Positions 1 to 12,200 of a stretch of DNA of 64,000 bases are shown here, one piece after another. The position numbers and the translations under genes were made by a program. How positions within the stretch are numbered: position 1 is the first letter of the stretch; each line of letters opens with the position of its first letter. Source of the stretch: Burhinus oedicnemus (taxonomy: Eukaryota > Chordata > Aves > Charadriiformes > Burhinidae); assembly GCA_008921705.1 (NCBI GenBank), contig VFFE01006859.1:114444-178443 (forward strand). The letters run 5' to 3'. The notes beneath the pieces were generated by a model that saw nothing but the letters and a program-made list of their open reading frames with translations, was not told where the DNA came from and searched no databases.

Positions 1-50
1 GAAGGGAAGGGAAGGGAAGGGAAGGGAAGGGAAGGGAAGGGAAGGGAAGG
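1..50. repeat. (GGGAA)n microsatellite
   Basis: Ten uninterrupted copies of the pentamer AAGGG/GGGAA at the window edge. The array probably continues below position 1. It lies in the UGGT2 intron downstream of visible exon 27, so the transcript carries the pyrimidine-rich complement. Confidence 0.97.
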
Positions 51-173
51 TAGTGTGCCAGTGCCTTCCAGCAAGGCTACCTCCATGACATCACATAAAC
101 ATATCTCAAAAGCCACAGAAATTACAGCAGAGTTTTTAATCAATAAAACTAATTTAACTCAAAATCAACTCAC

Positions 174-290
174 CAAGTCTATTGTTTTAGCCTTTTTCTT
201 GGATTCATCATCACACCAGGTTTCACACCAAAGCCATTCCTGAGGGAGGGACTTAATAGCTACTTGATGAATCATATTATTGGGAAGATC
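174..290 (-). CDS. UGGT2: UGGT2 exon (visible 27), GT24 near C terminus
   Basis: 117 nt, 39 codons in phase 0, residues 1066-1104. Reads [20 protein letters not shown], then [19 protein letters not shown]. Donor GTGAGT shows that at least one more coding exon (C-terminal tail and retention signal) lies below position 1. Acceptor TTGTACAG. Confidence 0.97.
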
Positions 291-3200
291 CTGTACAAAT
301 TTCGTAAAATCATAAATTAGCATTGAATTTAGTGTAACTGGTTATCAAGCAACTACTTAAAAGTAGAATATCTTTGCCTATTTCTACTTCTGCAAATTGG
401 TCTTGTATTTCCTTCTTCTTACATGTCCTTCTAAGTGCTCACCTAGTTCTTTTCAGGTAGATCCGAAACTTAGTCATGCTCATTTTGATGGCCAATTCCA
501 CCTCTCATTTCTCAAGCAATTTTTTCTTATACTTACATCTGTCCTTCTTTAGCTTGACAGAGCAATACTACTGTCTGACACTTGTGTTTCAGATACTGCA
601 TGTCGTAATATACTGCTAAGCAGAATTAGACTATGTGAGATTATTAAAGCAAAACTTAACCATCTTTCCATTCCTCAAATTTGCAAAAAAGCTCAAAGCA
701 TATAATCCAGGATTATGCCACTACTCTAAATTTATATTTCTTCTAGGAAAATGGAGTCCAGAAACGAGCATGAAAAGGAAAAGCTATTGAACTGGTATTC
801 TGGCTCTCTCCCTTACTTCACTTAAAATTTCATTTTTATTTTTTTTTTAACCTTTATTATATAGTCAATTACTCTCATCGTGAAAACTCTGAACCGGTGT
901 CTTGCTGAATGTAGGGAACAGCATTTACAAATGAGAAAAACCTCAGGTGGTCATATGCTGCATGTACTCTGGCCATAGTTAAAAATAACAGGAGTAATTG
1001 GTAGATCCATTCGTAAGCTCCTTCACATCTGCAACTCCTACATTACACTTAAAAAAATAAATGTCAGTACTCAAGTACATACTAGTCACATCTTATTTTG
1101 CCAGTTCACATTGGTAAATGTGACGCAATAAAATGGCACATATAGCTGCATTATGAAAGGCATATAATTTAATTCAAATATAGACATTAGTGCAGGAAAA
1201 TGACATCAAATATAAGTATACTGACAGTCAAGACATTAAACATTGATTTAAATGCTTTATTTTTTGAAAAACTTCAATTCTATGAATTTTTGGAAGATAA
1301 AATAATGGTTTATCACCATCTCAGTTTCAAGAGAAGAGATTGGTTTCCTGTTGTGCCTCTCTGACTTTCTAAATGAAATCACAATTCCTGAGTTACTACA
1401 GTAAGTCTCAAAGTTGTGAATTTATAAATTGCTATATGGAGTAAAAAGTAGAAAGACAGCTGCTAGTTCCAGGATTTAAAGTAAATAGAAGAAAATTTAA
1501 AAAAAAAAATCTAACCAAAAAGTTGCTTATTCTTTCAGAAGAGTTTTATCTTCAAAACAACTAAAATACATCTAGAAGATCAAAGAGGAAATATTCATGA
1601 ATCAGAAAAATAAATGAACAAGGGTAAGAACAGATTGGTTTTACTGTCAGTGCCAAAATTCTTGTTCATTCAAAATACGTAAACCACTGAAATGAATAGC
1701 TTCTAGACATTCACAAACAACATTTAAAAGTTGTTCTTGAATTCAATTTACATACGACTGTTTTCACATTTAGTCAGATCACCTACACAGTTTTAAAGCG
1801 GAACTCCTCTACAGCAACATCTTTATTAGAAAATAAAACCTAAATTTAAAAATATAAAAACATTGCCTTTTAATAAAAGAAAGTCTTACATTCCTTTCTG
1901 CTGTTTATTCTTTAAGTAAAGAACAAGATGGTTAATTATCTATTTTTTTAATGAATTGCTATTAGTATAAATATTTGTCAAGTATTTGTTTTGTCATCTA
2001 TACATAGCCATTTACATGCTTCTCTTTAAAAAGTACAATTAAATAACACTGTACTGGAAGTCTAGTTTCTATCATGTGTAATTTTTCTCCCTAGGTGTTT
2101 TTTACTTACTCTCCTTGGCATTTAAGATTACTTTTTTTCCACTCTATCTACTTCTATTTTCTGGTTTATATTAGCATAACCGTAACTACTACCCATGAAG
2201 GCATCAGTGCTGGCAGATGAGCAAAGAGCTGAGATTGCTTCTTCTTTGAGAAGGGCAGTGAGCACTCCAGTCAGATATTTAAAATATAAAGAAAAAGAAA
2301 AAAATTTATCATAATGCATACTTATCAGTAGATAAATGCTTTCCAGGTCTCTTGCAAAATATTGCACTGTGGTTTGTATTTCTAGGAATGTTGCTGTATT
2401 TGGTCTAAGTAGTAGCAATGAAGACAGAAAGGGATTCCTATCAATACAGTCAGAAAGCAGATTACTACAAAAAATATTACTTTGAAATATTTCTCTTTCC
2501 AAAGTAATTCCAATTCCATTCTGCCAGGATTTAGCTACCTTAACATCTGCTCTCAGCACTGATGTGCTGAGGGAAGGGTAGCTGAGACACTTAAGTGGCT
2601 TTCCATTTGATCCAACAGACTTTTAAGAGATAGATGCTATCATGTATTAATCCTGTAATTGAAAACATAAGAATCTTAAAATGGAAAGATAGACATTATT
2701 AATATTTTGAGAACATTAGATAAAACTAATTACTATTTCTGAAAAGCAGCGTTATGGTAGAAGCCCTGTAACCAGCTTCTGAATCTGAAAGGTCTTTCTG
2801 AAAGACACCTTGTATCTAAGGGTAAGACTATGAAAAACAGAGCTATTATCACATCAGGACTCTCAAAGTGTGCGATACAGGGCCAATACTTCATTCTGTT
2901 GTCCAAAAAAGAGACTGTTGCTTTTATATCAGTCTTTTGCTCTTAACAGTTACAGCTTACGGCTGCTCCAACCCTTCGTGTCCAGGCTAGTTCGAGTTTG
3001 TAGTGTAGCTGTATTTCCACTTTTCTTTGTCCAGTATCGTAAGAACTGCTATTTTCAATTTTTAGTTTTATTTTTGGAAAAAATGCAAGTGGCAATAATG
3101 TACTTATGTAAGAGAGAGGAACTCACTTGCAAAGTAAGAGGGTGGAATGCAGGCACCTTTTGTGCTTCAGTAATTCCACAAGGAAAATTACAAAAGCAGG

Positions 3201-6200
3201 GACAGTCTCACTTATGCAGCCTTCTGAACTTCACCAGAGAAAGACATAAATAAAAAGTATTATTTACTCAGGCAGAAATCGGATGGGCTGTATTATTGAT
3301 CTTCTACTGAGTTAAAGAACCTCTACTGCAGAAGAAAATAATAAATTTCAGTATGTTCTGTACATCTGGGATCTGCTTACATACTTGTGACTTGCACCCT
3401 GCCTCACCCCACCTAGCATTAAAAATTGGTGGAGTTATATAAATGCAGACTACAGTCACACCAGGGTGACCATGTACAGCAACTAGCAGAGTGCAGTAGC
3501 AGTTAGCTTACTAAAATTAAATTTACATTAATGGAAAAAAGGAAGAAAGAGGAAAAAGCTCTTCCTAAATAAGAGTATAATCACCATTATCAGAATATAG
3601 GATTATCATTAAAAAAACAAATATGCACATAGAACAACTTCAAATAAAGGACAGCTGTCCTTTATGCTGTTTTCGGCTCATTTTTTTTGGTATTAAACAA
3701 TTATTTAAAGTAATCATAGAATGGTTTAGGTTGGAAGGGACCTTAAAGATCACCTAGTTCCAACCTCCCTGCCATAGGCAGGGACACCTCCCACTAGACC
3801 TGGTTGCTCAAAGCCTCATCCAACCTGGCCTTGAACATTTCCAGGGATGGGGCCTCCACAGCTTGCCTGGGCAACCTGTTCCAGTGCCTCACCACCCTGA
3901 GAGTGAAAAATTTCTTCCCAAGTTCTAATCGAAATCTACCCTCTTCCAGTTTGAAGCCATTACCCCTCGTCCCATCACTACATGCCCTTGTAAAAAGTCC
4001 CTCTCCAGCTCATCATTTAGTGTTCAGTCTTCTGAACTGTGCTCCTATGCACACCTAAAAATGTTCTAAAACAGCAGTAAAGGGCAAATAGTTTCAGAAT
4101 TACATAACATATACACTGAGATACAAAATAATTCCATGCATATTGAGAAAGATAAAGAAAATAAAAACCAAATTGCTTAAAGCCATATATACCTGATCTA
4201 GATTTGACAGACTGTTTGGATCTTGACTAAGAGCCTGGTACTGGCCCCGAAGCCTATCTCCTGCTGCAATCTTTCTGAACTTCTTAAGATCCACAACATA
4301 TAAGGCACTACAAAGATAAACAAAAGAATTAAGTTTTGTGGAGTTTCACCTTCTTTTTGATAACGTAATGAAAGTAACAAGAAAACAAAAACTGTTCCCA
4401 TCCTAAAGGAATATTTTTTTTAATTAAGTGGCTGAAGCTACAGTAAAAAAGCTAAATGAGTGTGTCATCAGAATTCATGCCTTATTCATCTCTTACTGAG
4501 AATCACTATAGGGCAACTGCTTTTGAATGCCTCAGTGATCAACACCAAGACCCAGATTTTAATCAAATTCACAAACTGTACAAAACCATGGAAGGAGTTA
4601 TCCTACCTAATATGGTATTTCCTTTTCCCAAGGTGCGATGCCCAGTATCCCGATTTCCAAAAACGGTACCCATCCATTTCTTTACGGCTGTCACAGAAAG
4701 GTGTGTATCCATAGGGAGCTCCATTTAGATCTAGATCTCTGAGTTCTTTTAGATCACTTCTCACAATCTAAATAAAAATATCTTTATTTTTATAATTTAA
4801 TACTGGTTTTAAGGTGTGCATATGAGGATAGTTATTGCAGCAAGCTTCCCAAAGTTTAGTTTTAATTTAAAAAAACCCCTGAGACACTACAGCAGTGGAG
4901 TATAGATAAAGTATTCCACTGGAATGATATTTACCAAGTTATTGTTCAAGGAAGAAAGAAAAGTGTTTATTCCGTGGCCATCTGTTTAACACATTTAATA
5001 AATAAATTAAACAAAACACACAAAGTATTTTTAATTCACAGACCAGGGCTTCTAGTTGCCCAATATTAAATTCCTTCATGCAGGAGTATAACTTTCAAAA
5101 TCTACTGAGCATCTCCCTTCTAAAAAATCCTTCCTGTTACATAAATTAGGCACTCCAAAATTATTGCATCATTTGAAAAATCTTTGTCTCTAGTAGTAAA
5201 GTACTTTTAAAAATGGGTTATAAGGACATTTTACAAGTGTCTTTTATTTACTAGTCAATCATTCTTCCATCAAACCCCACTAATCTAATTTATCAGTGGT
5301 AAAAAAAAGTTTTAGCTGTTTTGGAGTACAGAGAAATCCTTACAGTAATATAGAACAGACAACCAGTATTACTACTGGATCCAGACGAAATTGCCCGAAG
5401 TTGCAATCTGCGTTGCTACATCTAAATTAAATTTATTCTCAAGCTTTGGAAAAGGACCAAAAATACATAATATTTTAATAACCATGTGACAGACTCTTCA
5501 ATGTCTCATCTGTGTAAGACAGCATGTTACCTTTCCGTATATCAACAATACTAATTTCTGAGTGAAACACTGCATAAAAATTTAAGAAAAAACAGAGAGA
5601 GGATTAATCTTGAAAAATTTCAGCCATCTAGAAGTTGTTCAAATGGTCTAGACTAATCACCTCAGACTCCTTACATAGTGGAGAAGTCCTCTCATAATCA
5701 GCCCAGAGAGTGAATCGCTCAAACATGCTTTAGTTGAAATGCACCTTTAAGATCACACACACCTCCTCAGATGCCTCTCTCTCTCTCTCCACAGGCAATT
5801 TAGGGCAACTCAGTGTAGTGAGACTCTTAATTTCTACATGACTAAAGACAGGTGAAATTACTGCATTTTACGTTCTGCAACACCACTGGTTCTGCTTGTA
5901 CAACTGCAATAGTCTTATGGGACCAACATCTGAATAAAATGGCCACAGTGAATGAAACTGGATCAATTTAAATCAAAATGAATTCCTCATACATTTATAC
6001 AGCATTATTTTTTCTTACCTGGTCAGCATCAACAAATATTATTTTATCCACAGCCAAAGGGAAAAGAACATCCAAAAAAAGAATTTTGTAGCCCCAGATA
6101 ATTCTTTGTTTTTCTGTCTGTTGATAAAGCCAGCGAGGCCACTTATACTGTACTAACTCATACTTGAAACCATACTTTTTAGCCATGTGAGGAATAACAT

Positions 6201-9200
6201 CCTAGAAGAAGAATCATTTTAAATCATTATTAGTTGTGCATGTATGTGACACACAAGGACTCAAAAGGAAAAAGAGGGAATGTTGCAACATATTTGCAGC
6301 TGTGTTGGCCTTACTGACTACATAATTTATTATTTTAAAATGTTTCTTTGGTTCTAGCAGTATCCTTAGCTATACAAATATAAAAAGCATTTATTTCAAG
6401 TTCCTGGAGACTATCAGAAGAGAATAAATTACTATAATAGATCACTGGGCTTTGGTTCCAGAAAAGAACTACCTTACTCGTGAGACTTTTAAAACTTGGT
6501 ATTTAATGCATTCAGAGATCATTTCCAACCATGAAAATTTAATTGGAATTATATAATCACTGTAATATTTTAAAAAAACCTACTTACAACTTTAGAGAAA
6601 AAAAAATAAAAGGAAGACACTTCCCCTACCTTAAATGTTGGGGAGAGATAGTTTTTCAGAAACCAAAATTTAACTGGTGTTTTTGTATGACGTAGGACAG
6701 AAAGCATCATAATTCTGTGGAAATATAAGTCTATAATAAACAAACAAATACACACAGGTCATTAAATTTCAACTGCACCTAAAAGGTGCTAAAACTCTCT
6801 AAGTGTAGTTTTCTTTAACCCAGTTTAAGCAGAAATTTCTGTCTATTTCTAATTAAAAGCTTTAAAGAGCATTTGTTCAAGACTGCTGTGAGATGGACTT
6901 ATTCGACCCAGATTGGCTAAGCAACATCAGAAGGAACAACTTCAAAAGTGGATCTGTTAACAAGTTTTATTCTGAGAGGTGCCTGACAAAATTAAAATAA
7001 CGATTAATATCTTATATTAACTTGGCTACCGAGATAACTTATTTTAGAAAATATTGGTTAGGTTTAATAAGGTTGCTGAAAAGAAAAACAGTGGGAAAGA
7101 GAAAGCATAGTTCAAGTTAAGGTCCTCTTCAGAAAACCCCTGATAACTGCAAGAATCACTATTTCGAGTTCAATTTTTTTTCATTATTGTGGCATTTGTT
7201 TGGTGTAACCAGACAGATAAGCAACGCCTTACAACCTTGCATGAGGTCAAGTCTGCCTTAAAAATAAAGAAATAATAAACTTTAAAGTAAGGTAAAGCAG
7301 CATGTAGGATGTTTAAAAATTAATTTTTTTCTCATTTAAAATAAACAAATCTTTCCTTTTATGACAGTTGTTGTAGATTGAAGGAAAGAAATGTAGATGT
7401 TCAAACCACAGACTACTAAACAATAAAAATTAATACATATGAAATACTACTTTCCAAATAAATATGCATGAAAGAATTGTGAAATTCCATTTTAGAATAG
7501 GAAAATCACTACATCTGACACCTGTAGACAAGTACTCAAATCAGAAAAGTAACAGAAACGGTTGTGAACAGATTAGGGAATAATGTAAAAATTCCTTAAA
7601 ACCAATCATTGCTTATTCAGTGAACACTGAGATAAGTAAGGCTGTATGTGCATGTAGTAGTATCCATAGTTTGGACTAAACATAAATAGATACCACTCTA
7701 ATGAAGCCACTTCTGTTACGTCTTTATAGAGGCTAAACTTCATCTTTTGTGTTCACACTTCACACACGTACTCATGAAAGACATGGAGAACATTTTTCTT
7801 TCCTCAAAGAATAATGGCATTTTTGAACATCTACACGTTGAATCACTTTGTTCTCAAACAAAGATGAATTTAGTCCTCACTGTATACAACTTTTCTGTGC
7901 TTTGACAATTTATTCTTTACACCTTGTTAAAAAAGTCAGTTTCTTTAAGCTGCTTAGTTTTAGGATGAACATTTACAGTATTACTATGAAATTCTTGTTT
8001 CCCTTTTACCTTTCCTTACCTTAAAAAACGTTCATATAAATGGCCTGAAGCAACTGAAAAAATGTTAAGAATATCATTTTTCTTTTCCTTCTCTTCTGCT
8101 GGGATGTCTTCTGAAAATCTAAGAAAAAATCCCCCAAAATTAATATATAAAGTAAACATTCAGCAGAAAGAAAATACTACTATATTACCATTAAGCTTGT
8201 AAAGAATCAAAAGTAAGAAAATAACACAAAAGAAATACTCATCCTACACTTACATTCTACTCCCACTGCACATGCCTATGACACCAAAATCTCTTGGGAG
8301 CAATACCCCATACTCAGTCACTTGGGACAAACGATGGCACAAGTGCAGTCTCCAATATTTTCAACCAAACAGAACCCAAATTTGGCAAGAACTCCACATT
8401 TTATCAAAGCAAAAAATCAGAAACACACACAGCCAGAATATCTTGAGAACTGATTATTTTTATAATCAGCAACACTTATTTTTCAAGCTTCACCAACATG
8501 CATTCTACATCCGAAGAACCAATAAATATCCTTGAGGTGAGGGATGTCTGCATAACCTCATAGGTGGCTGAGCTGAATATATACTCTGAAATACAGGCTG
8601 AACATAATATAAAGATGGCCACACCAGGCCAAACCACATATTTAGCCCAGTACCTTACCAACAGCAAATGACAAGGCTGAGGAGTAGTAGCCTTTCCCAG
8701 AATACTCTAAGTCAGTGGTCTGTGGTGATGGGATTTCCCAAGTGTTTTTCATAATACTTGCTGAATTCTTCCTTAAATTAATCCAATTACTCTCTCTATA
8801 AGGTACCCTGTATCTTTGAGGCCCGTTGTCCAGAGGTTTTCTGTTTCTGCTGCACAACATTCTTTGCTTGCTTTGAATACCAAAGTCTACCAGGATTGTT
8901 TTTTTAATCACGTATGCCTTCCAGCGCACACAGCTAGGGGATGGTGGCTGCAGTCTCCCTCAGTGTGCTGCTTCACACATCTCGGAACTGCAAAGGCTGC
9001 CTTAGCCAAATTGGTTACAGGATGGCTTTCTAGTGTTGGAGATTCACCTCAATAGTCTTTTTTTGAGGCGAGTCATTCCTCACACAGTTAGATTGTGTGA
9101 GTCACTCCTATTAATTTTTCTTCTGGTTAGATCCCTTTTAAAAGTATACTTTAAGAAGTATAAAAGTAAGTATCCCTCATAATCTTTAAGAGTGAATGAG

Positions 9201-12200
9201 ACAAGTCTCAGATCTCCAACATATTGAAAGTAATTTACATCGCTCCACTAATACAAAGCTGAAATCTCAGAAGGCTGCAATGTGTGTAAGTGGTGTGAAT
9301 AATCTATTGAGAAACTTATGTTCTTTTCACTCAGCATTGGTAAGAGGAGATAGCACAGTTGCACATGATCAGGACGACAGCAAATGCAAAAGAAAGGGAC
9401 ATCAGTGGAGTGGCACTGACTGCATGGTGTGGCATCTCCAAAGAAGACAACCCCATAACTAGCACTGAGTTCTCACAGGCTAAACAGACTGCAGTTCACA
9501 GTCCCAGGCAGTCCGTCTTCTTTCTTTCTGACTTTTTGTCCTGTTCCTTATACTTAGTGATAGCAGGACTGAAAGAACGTCAAGCTCCTTATAATGCAAC
9601 CATCACCACATGTGACTACAAAGACAGATGTGAAAAAAGAAAATCACGCTTTGATGCAAGAATCTTTAAAATACTGACTGCGCAAAGCTTTACAGAAGGC
9701 AGAGATCTTCCAAATTGAAGAAGCTGCTCTGAAGATGGCTGGGTTAACCTTTAAGGTCACATGGGAAGAGCAGTCTATTGGAGAAGTGCGGTTCAGTTAT
9801 GAAAGGACTTGGGCAATGTGGTATGCACATGTGTCCCAGGTCAGAGCATGCGTGGATTCCTGTAACAAACAGTGTGCTGGCAGGATATACTTTTCATTCT
9901 GGGATATCAAAGAGGAAGAATATTTGACAAGTTCCTAGATAGCAAGAAGGTGACAGACAACTGGCAGGCCTCAAATCATGCCCCTGAGCCACAACCTTGA
10001 ATCAACAGGAAGAGCAAATAAACTTTATTGGGTGAGGGTCTTCAACAGCCCAGCCAAGTTCGGAGCCTGATGCACACTGATGAACCAACCCACTGTGAAA
10101 AAAAACTAGACCTGGAAGATTGTGAAATCTCTGGCCTTGTGACCTTCTTAGAGGGAGCTAAGATTTTGACCATTGCACATACATCCTTTGATGCAACCAG
10201 TTAGAAGGGAAGCTTGAAGACGATGAAAAATTCCTTCAACTAACACCATTCTGCAAAAGAGGCCACCTTTGTGCAGAAATGTGGGTACACTTCCCTGACC
10301 TGTGGCTTCAGGAAGAAATTCTTGAGAGTTGTAGTATTGTAGTCTGGAAGGCTTTCTGTATCTAGTCAATATTGTAACAGTAAAATCATCTGTGGATAAA
10401 TGGTGATAAACATAAAATCAGCAAGAGAGACTCAATAAAATGTCCAGGTACTTGAGAAGCAAGAGGCCTTCTCAGGAGCCATGATAAAACTGAAACAGAA
10501 GCCAGTTCGGGATCTACCAAGAAATGTGTGTGCTGAGGATCAACTGGGGTCAACTGTTTACTAGATGAAGCAGAACTGCTATGCCTTTTGTCTTCTTTAA
10601 CAGTCTTTGTGACTGAAAACCATTGTCAAGGCTACTGAAAACAGAACAAAACCTTTTTTGAGTCTCACAGCAGTCATTTGGGGCCAGAAAGTCTTTAGGG
10701 TACGGAGAAAATAGTGATGAAAAAGCTATTCTCCTTAAATCCCTCACTCTGACATTATTCCTTTCTTACTAGCTGAATTACAGTCCAAAGATGTTCCCCT
10801 GAACAATGGAGGAATCAGACTTTACCTGGACAGTAAATCTTCAATGCTTAAAGGTACTTATAGACAAAGCTACTGCAAATTCTTTTTTCTTTCACGGCAA
10901 AGAGATCTACGATTACTTGGATTAAGTTATTTACACAGTCAAGTAATCAGCCCTGAACTGGTTATTTCAGAAGGCATTACCTTCGGTTCTTTGCCTTTGC
11001 AATTATACAGCTATGACAGCTTAGCACTTGGAAGCATACTGCAGAAGCAAAACCCGTGCTGGAAAACAGACTTTCCTAGAGCAAACATGAGTGTTTCCTA
11101 CAAAGTGGATGGAGTCTAGTACGGAAACAATGTATTGCAAATTAAATTCCATCCTCTCCAACATCCCTGAAGACCCAGAAGAGGAATTATCATCACCTTG
11201 AAAGAGTGGATGTATTTATTGTGTTACCAGCATTCCAGATTAAAGACCCAAGCTCATTCTTCTTTGACATTAAGAAATCAAATCATTGGGAATTCAGTAA
11301 GTGCTTTTGCCAGCACCCCAATTTTCACACTTGAGAACATTATCTTTTTGAGACATTTCTTGTGAAAAAGGTCTCTGAAGCGTTACAACAAAAGAATGCT
11401 CGGAGAGCATCCAGGCCACTGTTTCTAAAATACATTCTAAAATACATAAAATGCTCTTGAAAGGACAATCAACATGTCTTGGAAACTGATACAACACCCC
11501 ACATTCTGATCCACAGTACAGATATACTAATCTATTAAAAAAGACCCTAAAATTACTTTTCTAAGCAAAGATGAAACATCCTTTTTTGGCCTCATCTCAT
11601 TCTCAAAAGAGATAACAACAATTTCAAAGGAATTTATATCTTATTAATAGAAAACTAAATTCAAATTTTAAAAAAATCAGCTTGAACCACACACAATCCA
11701 CAGTCAATGTAATTATGAGCAACATTATGAGCAACTGAAAACAAAATTTTACAATGTTATACAGCAAATTAGAAATACTACAATGTTATTAGCCCCAAGT
11801 GTAAAGCTTGAAACATTTATTACAACTATTTATAGAACTCAAACTTTAAAGTAAAAGGTATTTTACTGACAAATACAAAACCACTTCTTGAGCTTTCATA
11901 AATTATGTCTAGCAGCAGACAAGCAGCATCATAGCCTGCCTTTTGATGTTCATTTTGATACATCTGAGTACCACATTACTGGCTGAGATTTTCACATTGA
12001 GATTGATTCCCTGCCACAACAAAACAAAAATAATGCCAATGGAGAAAACGAAGAGGAACTTAGAAATGCAAAAGGGGGATTAAAAAATAATGAGATGTAC
12101 AAGACATTATAGCTTGTCTTTTCCCCACTTTATCATAGAATCATAGAATAGTTTGGGTTGGAAGGGACCTTTTAAAGGTCACCTAGTCCAACCTCCCCTT

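Noticed and set aside
1..173. Search for the final UGGT2 coding exon below visible exon 27
   Set aside because: The sequence after the GTGAGT donor has no cysteine-asparagine-rich UGGT C-terminal coding signal and runs into the GGGAA array; the exon must be outside the window.
2870..3253. 127-codon plus-strand frame
   Set aside because: Intronic, antisense to UGGT2, no recognisable domain, and composition typical of chance frames in this DNA.
9359..9718. 119-codon plus-strand frame
   Set aside because: Intronic with no recognisable motif and no splice or promoter context; treated as chance.
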